The notes beneath the pieces were generated by a model, which saw nothing but the letters and a program-made list of their open reading frames with translations, made no database searches and was not told the DNA's origin. Positions 8,772 to 18,594 of a DNA stretch of 64,000 nt are shown one piece after another. A program made the translations under genes and the position numbers. Positions within the stretch are counted from its first letter, which is position 1. Every line of letters starts with the position of its first letter. The stretch spans positions 172,919-236,918 of the forward strand of contig JADJBP010000008.1 in NCBI GenBank assembly GCA_016703625.1, given 5' to 3'. Origin of the DNA: Chitinophagaceae bacterium (lineage in GTDB: Bacteria; Bacteroidota; Bacteroidia; Chitinophagales; Chitinophagaceae).

Positions 8772-10619
8772 ATGAAAAAGACCCTGCTCATTGTATGGTT
8801 ACTTATTTTTTCTGTTGCAGTTTTTGCACAGAAAACAACTTTCCGTTTTGCATTTCTTTCCGATACACATATTGGCTCGCCCGATGGAAAAGCTGAAGAA
8901 GACCTGAGGAGAACAGTACATGATATCAACAACAGGAATGATATTGATTTTGTAGTGATAACCGGTGATATTACCGAACTGGGTACCAACGAAGAACTGC
9001 CCCTTGCAAAAAAACTATTGGATTCCTTACGGGTAAAATATTATATCATACCCGGCAATCATGATGTAGGATGGAGTGAGACCGGGGGGATGGGTTTTAT
9101 TTCAACTTTCGGGAACGACAGGTTTGTTTTTGATCACCTGGGTGTACGCTTTATCGGCTGTTCATCGGGGCCTTATGTAAGAATGAGCGATGGGCATATT
9201 CCGCGTGACGCCATGACCTGGATGAAAAATATACTCGACAGCACCGATGTAAACATGCCGGTGATCTTTTTAAACCACTACCCCATGGATAACCAGATGG
9301 ATAACTGGTATGAAGTGACGGATATGTTTAAAACACGAAATACCATCCTGTTCCTTTGCGGGCACGGGCATGCAAATAAGCTGTTGAATTTTGAAGACAT
9401 TCCGGGTATTATGGGAAGATCGAACCTGCGGGCCAAACAAAGGGAAGGGGGATATAATATAGTGGATGTGCGTGCAGACTCCATTGTATTTACTGAAAGA
9501 AAACCGGTGTCGGGTGAGATGAAGAACTTGGGCTGCAGTAAAGGTTGAACGGCAGTACTATGACCTGGGCAAAAAATTCGCAAGGCCCGATTATAGTATC
9601 AATATACTATACCCACGGGTAAAAGAGAAGTGGCGTTTCAGTTCAGCCGCAAATGTTATATCAACACCCGTGATCAGCAATGGCCTCGTAGTTTTTGGAA
9701 ACCAACAGGGAACGGTAACTGCTTTGTCTTTAAAAACCGGCAAACAAAAATGGACAATTAAAACAAGGGGTTCCATTTATTCATCACCGGCCGCCACAAA
9801 AAATAAAATAGTTTTCGGCAGCACAGATGGCTATGTATATTGCCTGGATAAAAAAGGCAAAGAGCTTTGGAAACTAAAGACCGGGGCGGCAGTATTGGGT
9901 TGCCCGGTGATTGAAAATAATACGGTGTATATCGGTGGAAGCGATCATCATTTTCGAGCCATTGACATGCATACCGGTAAAGAAGTATGGAGTTTTAACG
10001 GGCTCAACGGGCCGGTTGTAAGTACCCCGGTGATCAATAAAGATGATATCATTTTTGGAGCCTGGGACACGTATTTATATTCATTGAATAAACATACCGG
10101 TAAACTGAACTGGAAATGGAGCAATGGATCAACTGTAAGAAATTATTCTCCGGCTGCATGCATACCTGTAATAAAAGATGATGTGATCTATATAGTTGCT
10201 CCCGACCGTTATTTAAGCGCCATTGATGCCGTTACCGGGCAAACCCTTTGGCGAACCAAAGAATCGGCCGTTCGTGAATCAATAGGTATTTCCGGGGATG
10301 GAAAATTTGTTTACGGCAAAACCATGAATGATACGCTGGTGGCATTTGCTACCGGAAGGGAACTTCAAAAAGCTGCATGGAAACTGCATACAGGATATGG
10401 CTATGAACATGCCCCATCCATGTTAACGGAGCAGGATGGCAATATCTTTTTCGGCACACGCAACGGGGTTGTATATGCTGTTGATAAAGTACAAAAAAGA
10501 TCGCCTGGGTGCATAAAATTGATAACTCGATGGTAAATACCGTGAATGTGCCTGATAAGAAGAACATGATAGCTGCTACCATGGATGGTAAAGTAGTATT
10601 GCTGCAGGTTATAGAATGA
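8772..10619 (+). CDS. Exported calcineurin-like phosphoesterase fused to PQQ-type beta-propeller, two frameshifts
   Basis: Signal peptide MKKTLLIVWLLIFSVAVFAQ, then a metallophosphoesterase domain with all five metal-binding blocks: SDTHIG, VVITGDITE, IIPGNHDVGW, FLNHYPMD and FLCGHGHAN (residues ~25-215). After a frameshift near 9535 the chain continues as a ~330-residue PQQ/BamB-like propeller with repeats such as GLVVFGNQQGTVTALSLKTGKQKW, VFGSTDGYVYCLDKKGKELW and VYIGGSDHHFRAIDMHTGKEVW. A second frameshift near 10500 precedes the end MDGKVVLLQVIE. The enzyme probably hydrolyses a phospho-ester in the periplasm, and the propeller may bind substrate or a partner. Metal ligands are all intact, so the broken frame is likely a sequencing error. 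Confidence 0.85.
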
Positions 10620-10690
10620 AGAGGTACAATATCCGGTCCCTTCGTGTATTCAAAAACATTTTTGTTGTTGCTTCAGTTCACTGTGTCTCT

Positions 10691-10900
10691 CTGTCTCAGC
10701 GGGGTTTTCGCAAACGTATATTTTATATTTTAAAATATCTTTAAAGCGAAACCCCGATGTGTGCAGGCACTTACAAATAAATAACCCAATCCAAATTTAA
10801 ATTTATAGTGTGGCAGATTTCCGGGTGTAAGAATATTATTCATCGGGGGTTTCACTTGTGTATACTTTTGAAATGTTCGTTGTAAAAACCACACCGGAAT
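10691..10900. repeat. Dispersed palindromic element, family A copy 2 (long form)
   Basis: Starts TGTCTCAGCGGGGTTTTCGC, has an internal GCGAAACCCCGATGTGTGCA, then CATCGGGGGTTTCAC and ends near GTTGTAAAAACCACACCGG. It matches the 13.46-13.67 kb copy over ~210 bp. It fills the gap between the convergent phosphoesterase and TonB-receptor genes. Confidence 0.8.
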
Positions 10901-10930
10901 AAAAAATATTCCTTGCAGGATCCTCAACTT

Positions 10931-13377
10931 TTAAAACTCTACAATAACTCCTAAAGTGGGGGTTACGAAAGGGTCATCATTTTTTACCCTGGTTGGTATG
11001 GCATTACTTCCATCTGCTTTGACCGGTAAACCATCTGTTGTTTCAAAAGCGGTATTGGCTGCATTTCTTTTGAAAGTATATTCCGGTATGGCAGGATTTT
11101 TTGCTACATACCAGTTGGTAACATCTAAAAACAGGTCAATGCTTATTTTCCGGAAGTTCCATTTTTTATCTATTCGCACATCGCTGCTGTTGAACCCGGT
11201 AAGGCGGTTGCTGTTCAGTTGTGTATAGTTTAAAGTACCAACACCCTGCGACAGATAATTCAGCCTGGATTGTGTTTCATCAAACGGTGTATAAGGCGCC
11301 CCACCCTGGTAACGGAATTTTAAACCAAGCTCCCAGTTGCGGGGAAATTTATAACCCCAGGTTATACTCAGCAAATGCCGGTTATCCCAACTGCTGGCAA
11401 TATATTTTCCGTTGCTGCCTGAATACAGGCTCCTGTAAAAAGTGTAGGACAGGATGCCAAAGAAATTCTTAGTGAGCTTTTTTTGTGCAAAAAATTCAAC
11501 GCCGTAAGCCTTGCCTTTTCCGTTGCTGGTAACCGCTTCGTTGCCAAGCAGGGTAAAATCAGTACCCAGGTTTGCCAGTGAAATGCCATTACGGACTGAA
11601 ACCGGCACATGGCTGTATTGCTTATAAAACCCTTCAACCGTAAAACGTAATCCATCATTGGGTAAATATTCAAATCCGGTAGTGTAGTGATTGCTGCGCT
11701 GGTACCTGGCATTTTTATTTACCAATTCATTGTTATTACCGGCAAATCCCAAGAATGGTATATGGGGTATTTTATAGTAAATGCCTGCCGATGAATTCCA
11801 GGTCCATTTATCTGCCAGTACATAGCTGAAAGAAATGCGTGGCGACAGGGTTTGTAAACCATTCATACCGGTGTTGGTAAATGTATTCATATCGGTACGT
11901 ATACCGGCGCTGATAGCCAGTCGGTTTGATGCAAAACGTTTGCCTGCCTGTATAAATGCACCCAGTTTAAAAAATTATTCAGCGGGCTGTTGAAATTTGC
12001 AATTACGGCCGGTTGTACTATGTTACCACCGGCATCACGTATCTCTTTACGTACAACATTGAAGGTAGTGTTGGTATAACCTGCCAGTTGAGCGGAAGCG
12101 CCGTAAGCGATCTTCCAGCCAACCAGGTTTTTATTTACATCAAAACGCAGTTTGGTTTCTGTCTCGGCACTTACAATATCCAGCGATTTATTGGCAGCCG
12201 TAGGATTTTGATTGTCCTCGTACTTTTCAATATCGTTGTTAAAATAATTGCGGCTTAAAGCCAGGTTCCAGTAACCATTAGGAATGTTTCTTTTAACGAA
12301 ACACCGATGGTATAGTTCCATTGATTTACCAAAACATTGGAGTTGATGGTATACAGTTTTTCCGGGCTGGCATCTTTGGGTGCTTCAAACCGGAATTCAT
12401 CAATAGCACCTATACCCAGTATGGTAAGTGTTGTTTTATTATTGACCTGGTGGGTGATCTTTGTCTGAAAGTCCCAGTAGTTGGGGCGTATAGGCAAATC
12501 AATTGCTTTGAAAAGCAACTGCAGGTAAGAACGCCTGGCCGATGCCAGGAAAGTGGTTTTTTTTATTTTTCGACAAAGGGCCTTCCAGCGTTAAAGCTGC
12601 ATCCGTTGCACTCAGCCTGAAATTTCCCTGGAAACGATTGGGATTACCGTTTTTTTGCCTGAACTGAAATACAGAACTCAATGCATTATCATAACGGGCA
12701 TCAAAAGCCGAAGAGCTCAGCTTTACATCTTCTATAAAACTTACGTTTAAAATTCCCTGCGGTCCGCCGCTGCTGCCCTGTGTTTGAAAGTGGTTGATCA
12801 CCGGCACTTCGATCCCATCCAGGTAAAACACATTTTCATTGGGGGCACCGCCCCTGATAATAATATCGTTTCGGAAACTGCCGCCCTGCTGGCCACCACC
12901 TACCCCCGGCAGGGTTTGTATTACTTTGCTGATATCAAAATTGCCGCCGGGATTGCTTTTGATCTCTTCGCTGGTTAAGCGTTGTACACTCAGGGGAGTT
13001 TCTAAAGTAGCTGCCCTTACCGTTCTTTTGTTTGCTTTTACTTCTACCGCTGTTAAGGAGGTAACCTGCTGATCCATTTCAACAGTATAACTATTTTCAT
13101 TTCCACTGGTAACTACAATATTATAGAGGGTAAATGTTTTATAACCCACTTTACTTACCTCCAGGTTGTAGCTGCCTACAGGTATGCCGGTGATCCTGAA
13201 TTTGCCCAAACTATCTGCTACAGTTGCCTTTGCCGAACCATCCAGTTTAATGGATGCTCCATCAAGGGGTTGTTGTGATGCCCTGTCAATCACAAAACCC
13301 GTAATGCTTCCCGAATTTTGGGCAAAGGAGCTCTTAAAGGAACATAAAGCAAGGAATAAGAATATAAACCGGATCAT
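10931..13377 (-). CDS. TonB-dependent outer-membrane receptor, several frameshifts
   Basis: About 815 residues. Signal peptide MIRFIFLFLALCSFKSSFAQ; carboxypeptidase-regulatory-like domain (GSITGFVIDRASQQPLDGAS) to residue ~95; plug domain with LPGVGGGQQGGSFRNDIIIRG and NENVFYLDGIEVP; then a ~600-residue beta-barrel ending in VTPTLGVIVEF, a normal aromatic C-terminus. Frameshifts occur near 12515, 12290, 11970 and perhaps 11890, but translations join smoothly (KKTTFLASARRSYLQ, then LKRNIPNGYWNLALSRNYF). No SusD partner is adjacent, so it is not a typical polysaccharide-utilisation pair; the ligand is unknown. It takes energy from TonB-ExbBD encoded elsewhere. Confidence 0.9.
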
Positions 13378-13458
13378 TTTTTCGTTTTTTTAGCTAACTG
13401 TAATGTTAAACAGCCAGATAAATCAAATGTTCGCTGAAAAATTAAATATACAAAATTG

Positions 13459-13672
13459 CTGTCTCAGCGGGGTTTTCGGTGTCTCAGCGGGGTATTCGCA
13501 ACCGAATTTTATTTTTAAAATTACCATTTATGCAAAACCCCGGTGTTTGCAGGTGCTTTCCTGATCACTTTGATGTAAGGGTCTTTTTCATCGGGGTTTC
13601 ACGGAAGAGTCCTTTCAAATTTAAATGTTCATTGTGAAAACCCCGCTGGGACAAAAAACGACACAAACACCT
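13459..13672. repeat. Dispersed palindromic element, family A copy 3 (long form, duplicated edge)
   Basis: Contains TGTCTCAGCGGGGTTTTCGG followed at once by a second TGTCTCAGCGGGGTATTCGC, then AAAACCCCGGTGTTTGCAGG, TTCATCGGGGTTTCACGGA and, at the far edge, CATTGTGAAAACCCCGCTGG. It is the best-conserved long copy and lies in the divergent gap between the TonB receptor and the next lipoprotein gene. Confidence 0.85.
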
Positions 13673-13790
13673 GCACCGGTTTGTTGATCAATTCATCCAT
13701 TCAAATCCCCATTTCATTACCGCATACCCCAAACAGCCGGCCGGCGCCATGTATCATTGCATTTCATTTTAAAACAATAAAAAAAATATT

Positions 13791-14554
13791 ATGAAACAGA
13801 AATTATTAATTGCATCGGCAATATTTGCCATTTTTTCATTAGCCTCCTGCAAAAAAGACGATCCGGCACCCGGTGGCAATAACCCCGGCACCGAAAAAGA
13901 ACTTAAAAAGATAACAAAAACAGAAGCCGGCGCCGTAACTGTTTTTAACCTGAATTATAATACGGCCGGCAAACTGGTATCCTACAAAACTGCCGATAAC
14001 AGCGAATACGTTTTGTTTTCCTACGATGCAAACGGCAACCTTACCGGTATTGAAGAAAAGAAATTGATTTTAAAAATATATACACTTACAGCTACCAGAA
14101 TAATATTCCCGTGAGCGCTACCTTTAAAAGCTGGGATATCTCCGGTGGATTACCGGGCACATTGATTGAAGACGATCAACTTGCCTACACCGTTACCAAT
14201 AACCAGGTCAGCAAAATTAAGCTTACCATGCAGGGAGCCGGTGAGATAAATTTTAATCTCACATATACTAACGGCCGGTTTACCAGGGCAGCCAGCGAAG
14301 GCGCATTCGTTTATACTGCGGATATATTTTACGGAAATAAAAAACCCATGTACCCCAAAGTAACCAATTGGGTACTTGACCAGGCTGGTTTTTCGGCCCT
14401 GTTTGCCGCCAGTCATGAAATAGTAAAAGTAGTTATTGATTTTCCCGGTACTGCAATGGATCAAACGATCAACACAACGTATACCTATGATGCAAACGGT
14501 TATGTGCTTACCAGTAATGATGGTACCACACAACAGGTTTTTGAGTACCAGTGA
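13791..14554 (+). CDS. Hypothetical lipoprotein, one frameshift
   Basis: Lipoprotein signal MKQKLLIASAIFAIFSLASC (Cys20), followed by a KKDDPAPGG linker and a body of repeated beta-strand units such as FNLNYNTAGKLVSYKTADNSEYVLFSYDANGNL and TTYTYDANGYVLTSNDG. This YD-like pattern resembles DUF4595-type Bacteroidota lipoproteins of unknown function. The frame changes near 14075 in an A-rich stretch; reading EIDFKNIYTYSYQNN restores continuity, giving ~254 residues. The start codon is preceded by an A-rich leader. It probably sits on the outer membrane; nothing in the sequence shows a catalytic role. Confidence 0.75.
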
Positions 14555-14604
14555 TAAAACTGAATTTGCCACTAACACAAATAATACAGGGCTTCACAAG
14601 GATC

Positions 14605-14636
14605 CAACCCGTCACCGTCTTTGCCGTGACGGGTTG
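14605..14636. terminator. Strong hairpin downstream of the lipoprotein gene
   Basis: Perfect 11 bp stem CAACCCGTCAC (14605-14615) / GTGACGGGTTG (14626-14636) with a 10-base loop, 50 bp after the stop. Only a weak T-run follows, so it may be a terminator or another small palindrome. Confidence 0.6.
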
Positions 14637-14742
14637 ATCTTGCTTCAATAACTTCTGTGAACACACCTACCCTTTTCCGGCAAGTGTCCTTAAGCCAGCC
14701 AGGACTTAGATAAATTTACAGGTGCGGATGGTAAATTTTTTA

Positions 14743-15051
14743 TTATTTACGGTGATGATCATCATCCGCATCGGCTTCTTCTGTATCCTGGTCAGGCAGA
14801 TCCTCAGTCCAATCCTCTTCAGGCATGATATCCGGATCGGCCTTCAGGTCTGTTTCAATGGCATTTAATGCTGCTGCTTCATTGTCAGCATCATCAGTTA
14901 TGGCATCCAGTTCCTCGGCATTGATACCCTCTTCTTCGTAAGCAGCATCATCCGTATCCAGCACGTCATCGCCATCAGTGGTAGCTGCATATTCCATGCT
15001 GTCATGTTTAAGGTCTGTTTTTACGTCTTCTTTTGCTGATTTATTTTTCAT
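14743..15051 (-). CDS. Very acidic hypothetical protein
   Basis: 102 residues with over a third Asp/Glu, especially in the second half (EEDWTEDLPDQDTEEADADDD), and a basic HHRK end. The start MKNKSAKEDVKTDLKHD is hydrophilic, so it is cytosolic. No domain is recognised. Composition suggests an unstructured protein. The ATG at 15051 is preceded by an A-rich leader. It is a lone gene, convergent with the lipoprotein gene upstream. Confidence 0.65.
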   Translation of the reverse strand: MKNKSAKEDVKTDLKHDSMEYAATTDGDDVLDTDDAAYEEEGINAEELDAITDDADNEAAALNAIETDLKADPDIMPEEDWTEDLPDQDTEEADADDDHHRK

Positions 15052-15225
15052 AATATTTGTTTTAAAAATTTACAACAAAACTGTACCAGAAATACCAGAC
15101 AACTGCAGAAAGGTTATGAAATGAGGAATAATATCCTCACCGGCTTTGTATTTGGATGACATTTTGGGTTCTGATCATTTGTACATAAATATAACAAATA
15201 TTACGCTTTTAAAATCGGGTTAATA

Positions 15226-15383
15226 CCTGCCCCAATCGGCGGGGAACCGGTAGACCTGCCTGCCGATAGGCAGGACTATAACGGCATCACCTGTCCCGAT
15301 TTATATCGGGAAGTGATCCAATAACATTCACGTTGTAAAAATTTGGAATTGGAGACTGGTACACTTGTGCCAGTTGGGAGGAA
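15226..15383. repeat. Dispersed element, family B copy 1, with two inserted palindromes
   Basis: Runs from CCTGCCCCAATCGGCGGGG to ACACTTGTGCCAGTTGGG. Compared with the copy at 18.4-18.55 kb it contains two extra short palindromes: CCTGCCTGCCGATAGGCAGG at 15255-15274, and one around TCCCGATTTATATCGGGA at ~15294-15312. The flanking bases match the copy without them. It fills the gap after the acidic-protein gene; no gene is seen at 15052-15403. Confidence 0.8.
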
Positions 15384-15403
15384 AACCCTCATTCCATTTT
15401 TCA

Positions 15404-17470
15404 TCATTTTCCTGTTTGAATATAATTTTCCAGGTCGTTCACCTGTTTTTGTAAATCATTCAGTTTATCGTCCAGTTCCCTTTGTAAAGGAGTCAGTTCA
15501 TAATCAAACCCAATGGTTACACCATTTTTCCCGGTGGCAAGTATGGTGATTTTTTTATCGTTTGAGTTGCTGTAAATATTAAATGTACAACGCCACAAAA
15601 AAAACATGAACTCATCGGTAAATTTTTTATAATGCCTGCTGTCCTTAACTGCCTCCTCGCCTTTAGTACCATCGTAACAGGCAATATAGGGCGTACTACC
15701 CAGGGTAAATTCCGGCTTCTTTAATGCGGTTACCTGGGTTTCGCATTTTGAAATTACATACCGCACAGGCCCATATCCATTCATGCCGTATGAATTATCC
15801 GACATGTCTTTGTCTTTCAGCACCAATTCCCCGTAATCATTTGTTTTACCCTTGGCAGTTTCAGCGTTTCTTCTGTTTTTAACTGCAGGTTTTGGCCTGT
15901 AAAAGTAAATACCATTTCTTCCTGTATGCCAAATTCTGCAGTAATGGTCCTGGAAGGCCCGCCATCAGTACCGGCATAAGTAATGGTTGACAGGTAGGTT
16001 TTATAACCAACCCATTTCTTTCCGGTTAACAGCTCACCATATTTTCCCTGCTTTGCCAGGTCCAGGTCACGTTGATAGATAGCTGTTAAAGCGTTTTTCA
16101 CTTCGGTAATTTTTGTTTTTAGTGAATCTATTTTAGTTTGGTACAGTGCCTTCCTTTTGTTCTTATCAGTCTCTCCCTGGTTTTTCCAGCTAAGCGCAAG
16201 GTCTTCACTTTCCTGGTTTGTAATGTAGTTTTTAGTAATGTAGGGTTCATATTTTGTTTGATCGTTGAGGGTATACACCCGGTCCTTTTCATCCATATTA
16301 TACAACATAATGGAGGCATAATTGCCCACGTCGCTGCGGTGGTAAAGATTTATATAGGCAAATTGTTTTCCCGATGGCGATATGGCCATCACATTCCATA
16401 TATCATCATCATTGGCAGGATGTACATAATTTTTCCTGTTTGCCGAATGCAGGATAGTGGCTGCTGCTTCCACTTTTGATTTATCGGCCATGTCGAATTT
16501 ATTGACCAGGATATGATTATTTAACGGGTTGGCCAGGTAAGCATTGCCTGCCTGGTCGGTACCAATATGCTGAACATCCCAGCCATTGGGGTTTTTATCC
16601 GAAAAGACCTGGGCAGGCGTTATCATGCTGTACAACAGATCTTTGGGCGAAACGGTATTTAGATCGAATTGCCTGAATACCATATCGGGATGTTTTACAA
16701 AATAATTAAACAGGTAATTGCCCGAAAAATACCACCGGTATTTATAAGAATTGCCGCTAACACACTGGCATTTCATATTTTCTGAAAGTGATGTTACTGT
16801 GTTCGTATTCAAATCAAAATAATAAACCCCGCAATAAGGAAAATTAGATTTGTCTTTAGTTACCTGGTCGGCTGCAACAGCAATAAAGAGTTTATTTGAT
16901 TGTTTATGAAAATAGAATTGGTATTTGATGTTTGACAGGTCTACCTTTTTTCTGAATTTATCATAGTCTATAAAATTATAGAAATCAACATGCCACCGCA
17001 TGTACAGGTTAAAAGGTTTTTCAGCTATATTTTGTTTATAGAGCGTTAAGTTATCTTTTTATCAAAACTCACCGCAAATCTTCCGAAAGCCAGATCCGCT
17101 GATTAATGTGATCGTCTTTTGCATAAGTAATGTTGGGGAAAGAAGCAATAACAGTTCGTCCTTTGGGCGTATTGCCAGCCTCGCTAAACGGTATTTCGGC
17201 AGTTTTTTGTTTGCTGCCAACATTCCAAACCTGGTAGTAATGATCTGTTGAATGACGGAAATAAAGTTCTTCGCCGTTTTCACTAAAGGCCAGGCCACTG
17301 TTTTCCAGCCAGGCCTGCGTCTCGGCCCTGGTTAAAGTATCTTTTGAATCATTGATCTTTACACTCGTATTTCCATTGTTGTACACCCTTACTTTTACGG
17401 TACCCTGACAAAATACAGCTGCCGGAAACAAGACCATTAACAGCAGTACTGATCGCACTGTTTTCTTCAT
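15404..17470 (-). CDS. Exported WD40/propeller-like hypothetical protein, several frameshifts
   Basis: One ~690-residue locus. The signal peptide is MKKTVRSVLLLMVLFPAAVFCQ. The body has propeller-like blades: GLAFSENGEELYFRHSTDHYYQVW, YFHKQSNKLFIAVAADQ and NVMAISPSGKQFAYINLYHRSD. A coiled, Lys-rich segment (KRKALYQTKIDSLKTKITEVKNAL) follows and the C-terminus is helical (LNDLQKQVNDLENYIQTGK). Frame breaks occur near 17050 (two close together) and near 15825, where KQNDYGELVLKDKD bridges the pieces. No catalytic motif is seen; function is unknown. It lies between two family-B repeats, one at each side of the 15.2-18.5 kb block. Confidence 0.65.
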
Positions 17471-17607
17471 TTATAAATTTTGTATAAATAGAACCTTTTA
17501 TTTTAAAAGTACCCATACCCACTGTAAGGTATTTTGAACCGCCGCCGCCTGGTCTCCGACCAACGGCGATTTGAATTGTGCCATTCACTGGCGCCAGATG
17601 AGGGATT

Positions 17608-17672
17608 AGAGACGGGAACACTTGCGCCAAAGAGGGGGCTTGTTGTGCCCAAACACTTGCGCCAGTTGGCGG
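17608..17672. repeat. Family B motif pair
   Basis: Two partial copies of the GAACACTTGCGCCAGTTGG motif about 45 bp apart (GACGGGAACACTTGCGCCAA, then AAACACTTGCGCCAGTTGGC), in the gap between the propeller gene and the DUF6498 gene. Confidence 0.65.
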
Positions 17673-17733
17673 GGGTATTACGTTACACCAACACCGGCGG
17701 AGATAATGATAGTTTTTCCCCTTATTTTACAGC

Positions 17734-18381
17734 ATGAACAAGCCTGTTGTCATTTTCTTTATTGTAGCATTTAACCTGGTTCCCATTTTTGGTGTAGTTT
17801 TTTTTAACTGGCAACCCTTTGAAGCCTTTTGGTTTTTTTGGGTTGAAACATTAATAATTGCATTTTTTAACAGCATACGCATTGTATTTAGCCAAAATCA
17901 ACAACAGGCAACATTAAACACAGGTTCGCCACACATGTATCATATCAGTAAAGCCATAAAATATTTACTGATACGGATTGGAATTTTTTTATTTTATTCC
18001 ATATTTATTATTACGTTTATTGGTTTTGTTGCCAATAACAATACAGATAAAAGCACCGTATTAACCACCCTTTTTTTTCAAAACAGATTTTTTAATTTGA
18101 GTTTACTCATCAGCATTTTTAGCCAGACCTACTACCTGGTATTTTATTTTTTCAGAAATGGCACTTTTTTTACAGCCAGTCCCGATAGATACGCTGCACT
18201 ATTCGACAGCAGGCAATTAGTAATTCATTTTGCTGTTGTATTAGGTGCATTCGGCAGTATCTATTTGGAAAAAAATACTTCTTTCGGTAATTACAGCAGT
18301 GCTTTTATTATAAGTTTACTTTGTGTTTGCAAGTGTGCAGCAGAGCTTTTTAATTATAAAACTGCTGCAATAGGGAATTAA
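17734..18381 (+). CDS. DUF6498 family integral membrane protein
   Basis: 215 residues, strongly hydrophobic, with about six membrane segments. The opening VVIFFIVAFNLVPIFGVVFFNWQPFEAFWFFWVETLIIAFFN, with a conserved WxxFEAFWFFWxExxI pattern, matches DUF6498 proteins. Their function is not known. Lower GC than the flanks (many TTT/ATT codons), which is usual for membrane proteins but could also signal transfer. It is flanked on both sides by family-B repeats. Confidence 0.75.
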   Translation: MNKPVVIFFIVAFNLVPIFGVVFFNWQPFEAFWFFWVETLIIAFFNSIRIVFSQNQQQATLNTGSPHMYHISKAIKYLLIRIGIFLFYSIFIITFIGFVANNNTDKSTVLTTLFFQNRFFNLSLLISIFSQTYYLVFYFFRNGTFFTASPDRYAALFDSRQLVIHFAVVLGAFGSIYLEKNTSFGNYSSAFIISLLCVCKCAAELFNYKTAAIGN

Positions 18382-18394
18382 AAACTATTTCGTT

Positions 18395-18550
18395 TTTTAA
18401 CCCTGCCTACCGGCAGGCAGGCCCGGTTACTACTTGCCCCGCTATCAGCGGGGAATCGGTAGAACTAAAACGGCATCAAGGGTGATCCCATAAGCATTAC
18501 GTTGTAAAAATTAAGAATTGGAGACGGGAACACTTGCGCCAGTTGGGGCA
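18395..18550. repeat. Dispersed element, family B copy 2
   Basis: Contains CCTGCCTACCGGCAGGCAGG (18402-18421), then CTTGCCCCGCTATCAGCGGGG, ACGGCATCAAGGGTGATCCC, CATTACGTTGTAAAAATTA and GAACACTTGCGCCAGTTGGG. It aligns with the 15.23-15.38 kb copy except for the two palindromes inserted there. It lies just outside the 3' end of the S9 peptidase. Confidence 0.8.
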
Positions 18551-18594
18551 GAATCCGTTTTCATCAGTCAAATCCGTGTCATCCGTGTTCTATC

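Noticed and set aside
11368..12620. Several open frames opposite the TonB receptor
   Set aside because: They are antisense shadows of a gene whose conserved motifs are on the minus strand.
10931..13377. SusC/SusD polysaccharide-utilisation system
   Set aside because: No SusD-like gene next to the receptor and no glycosidase cluster.
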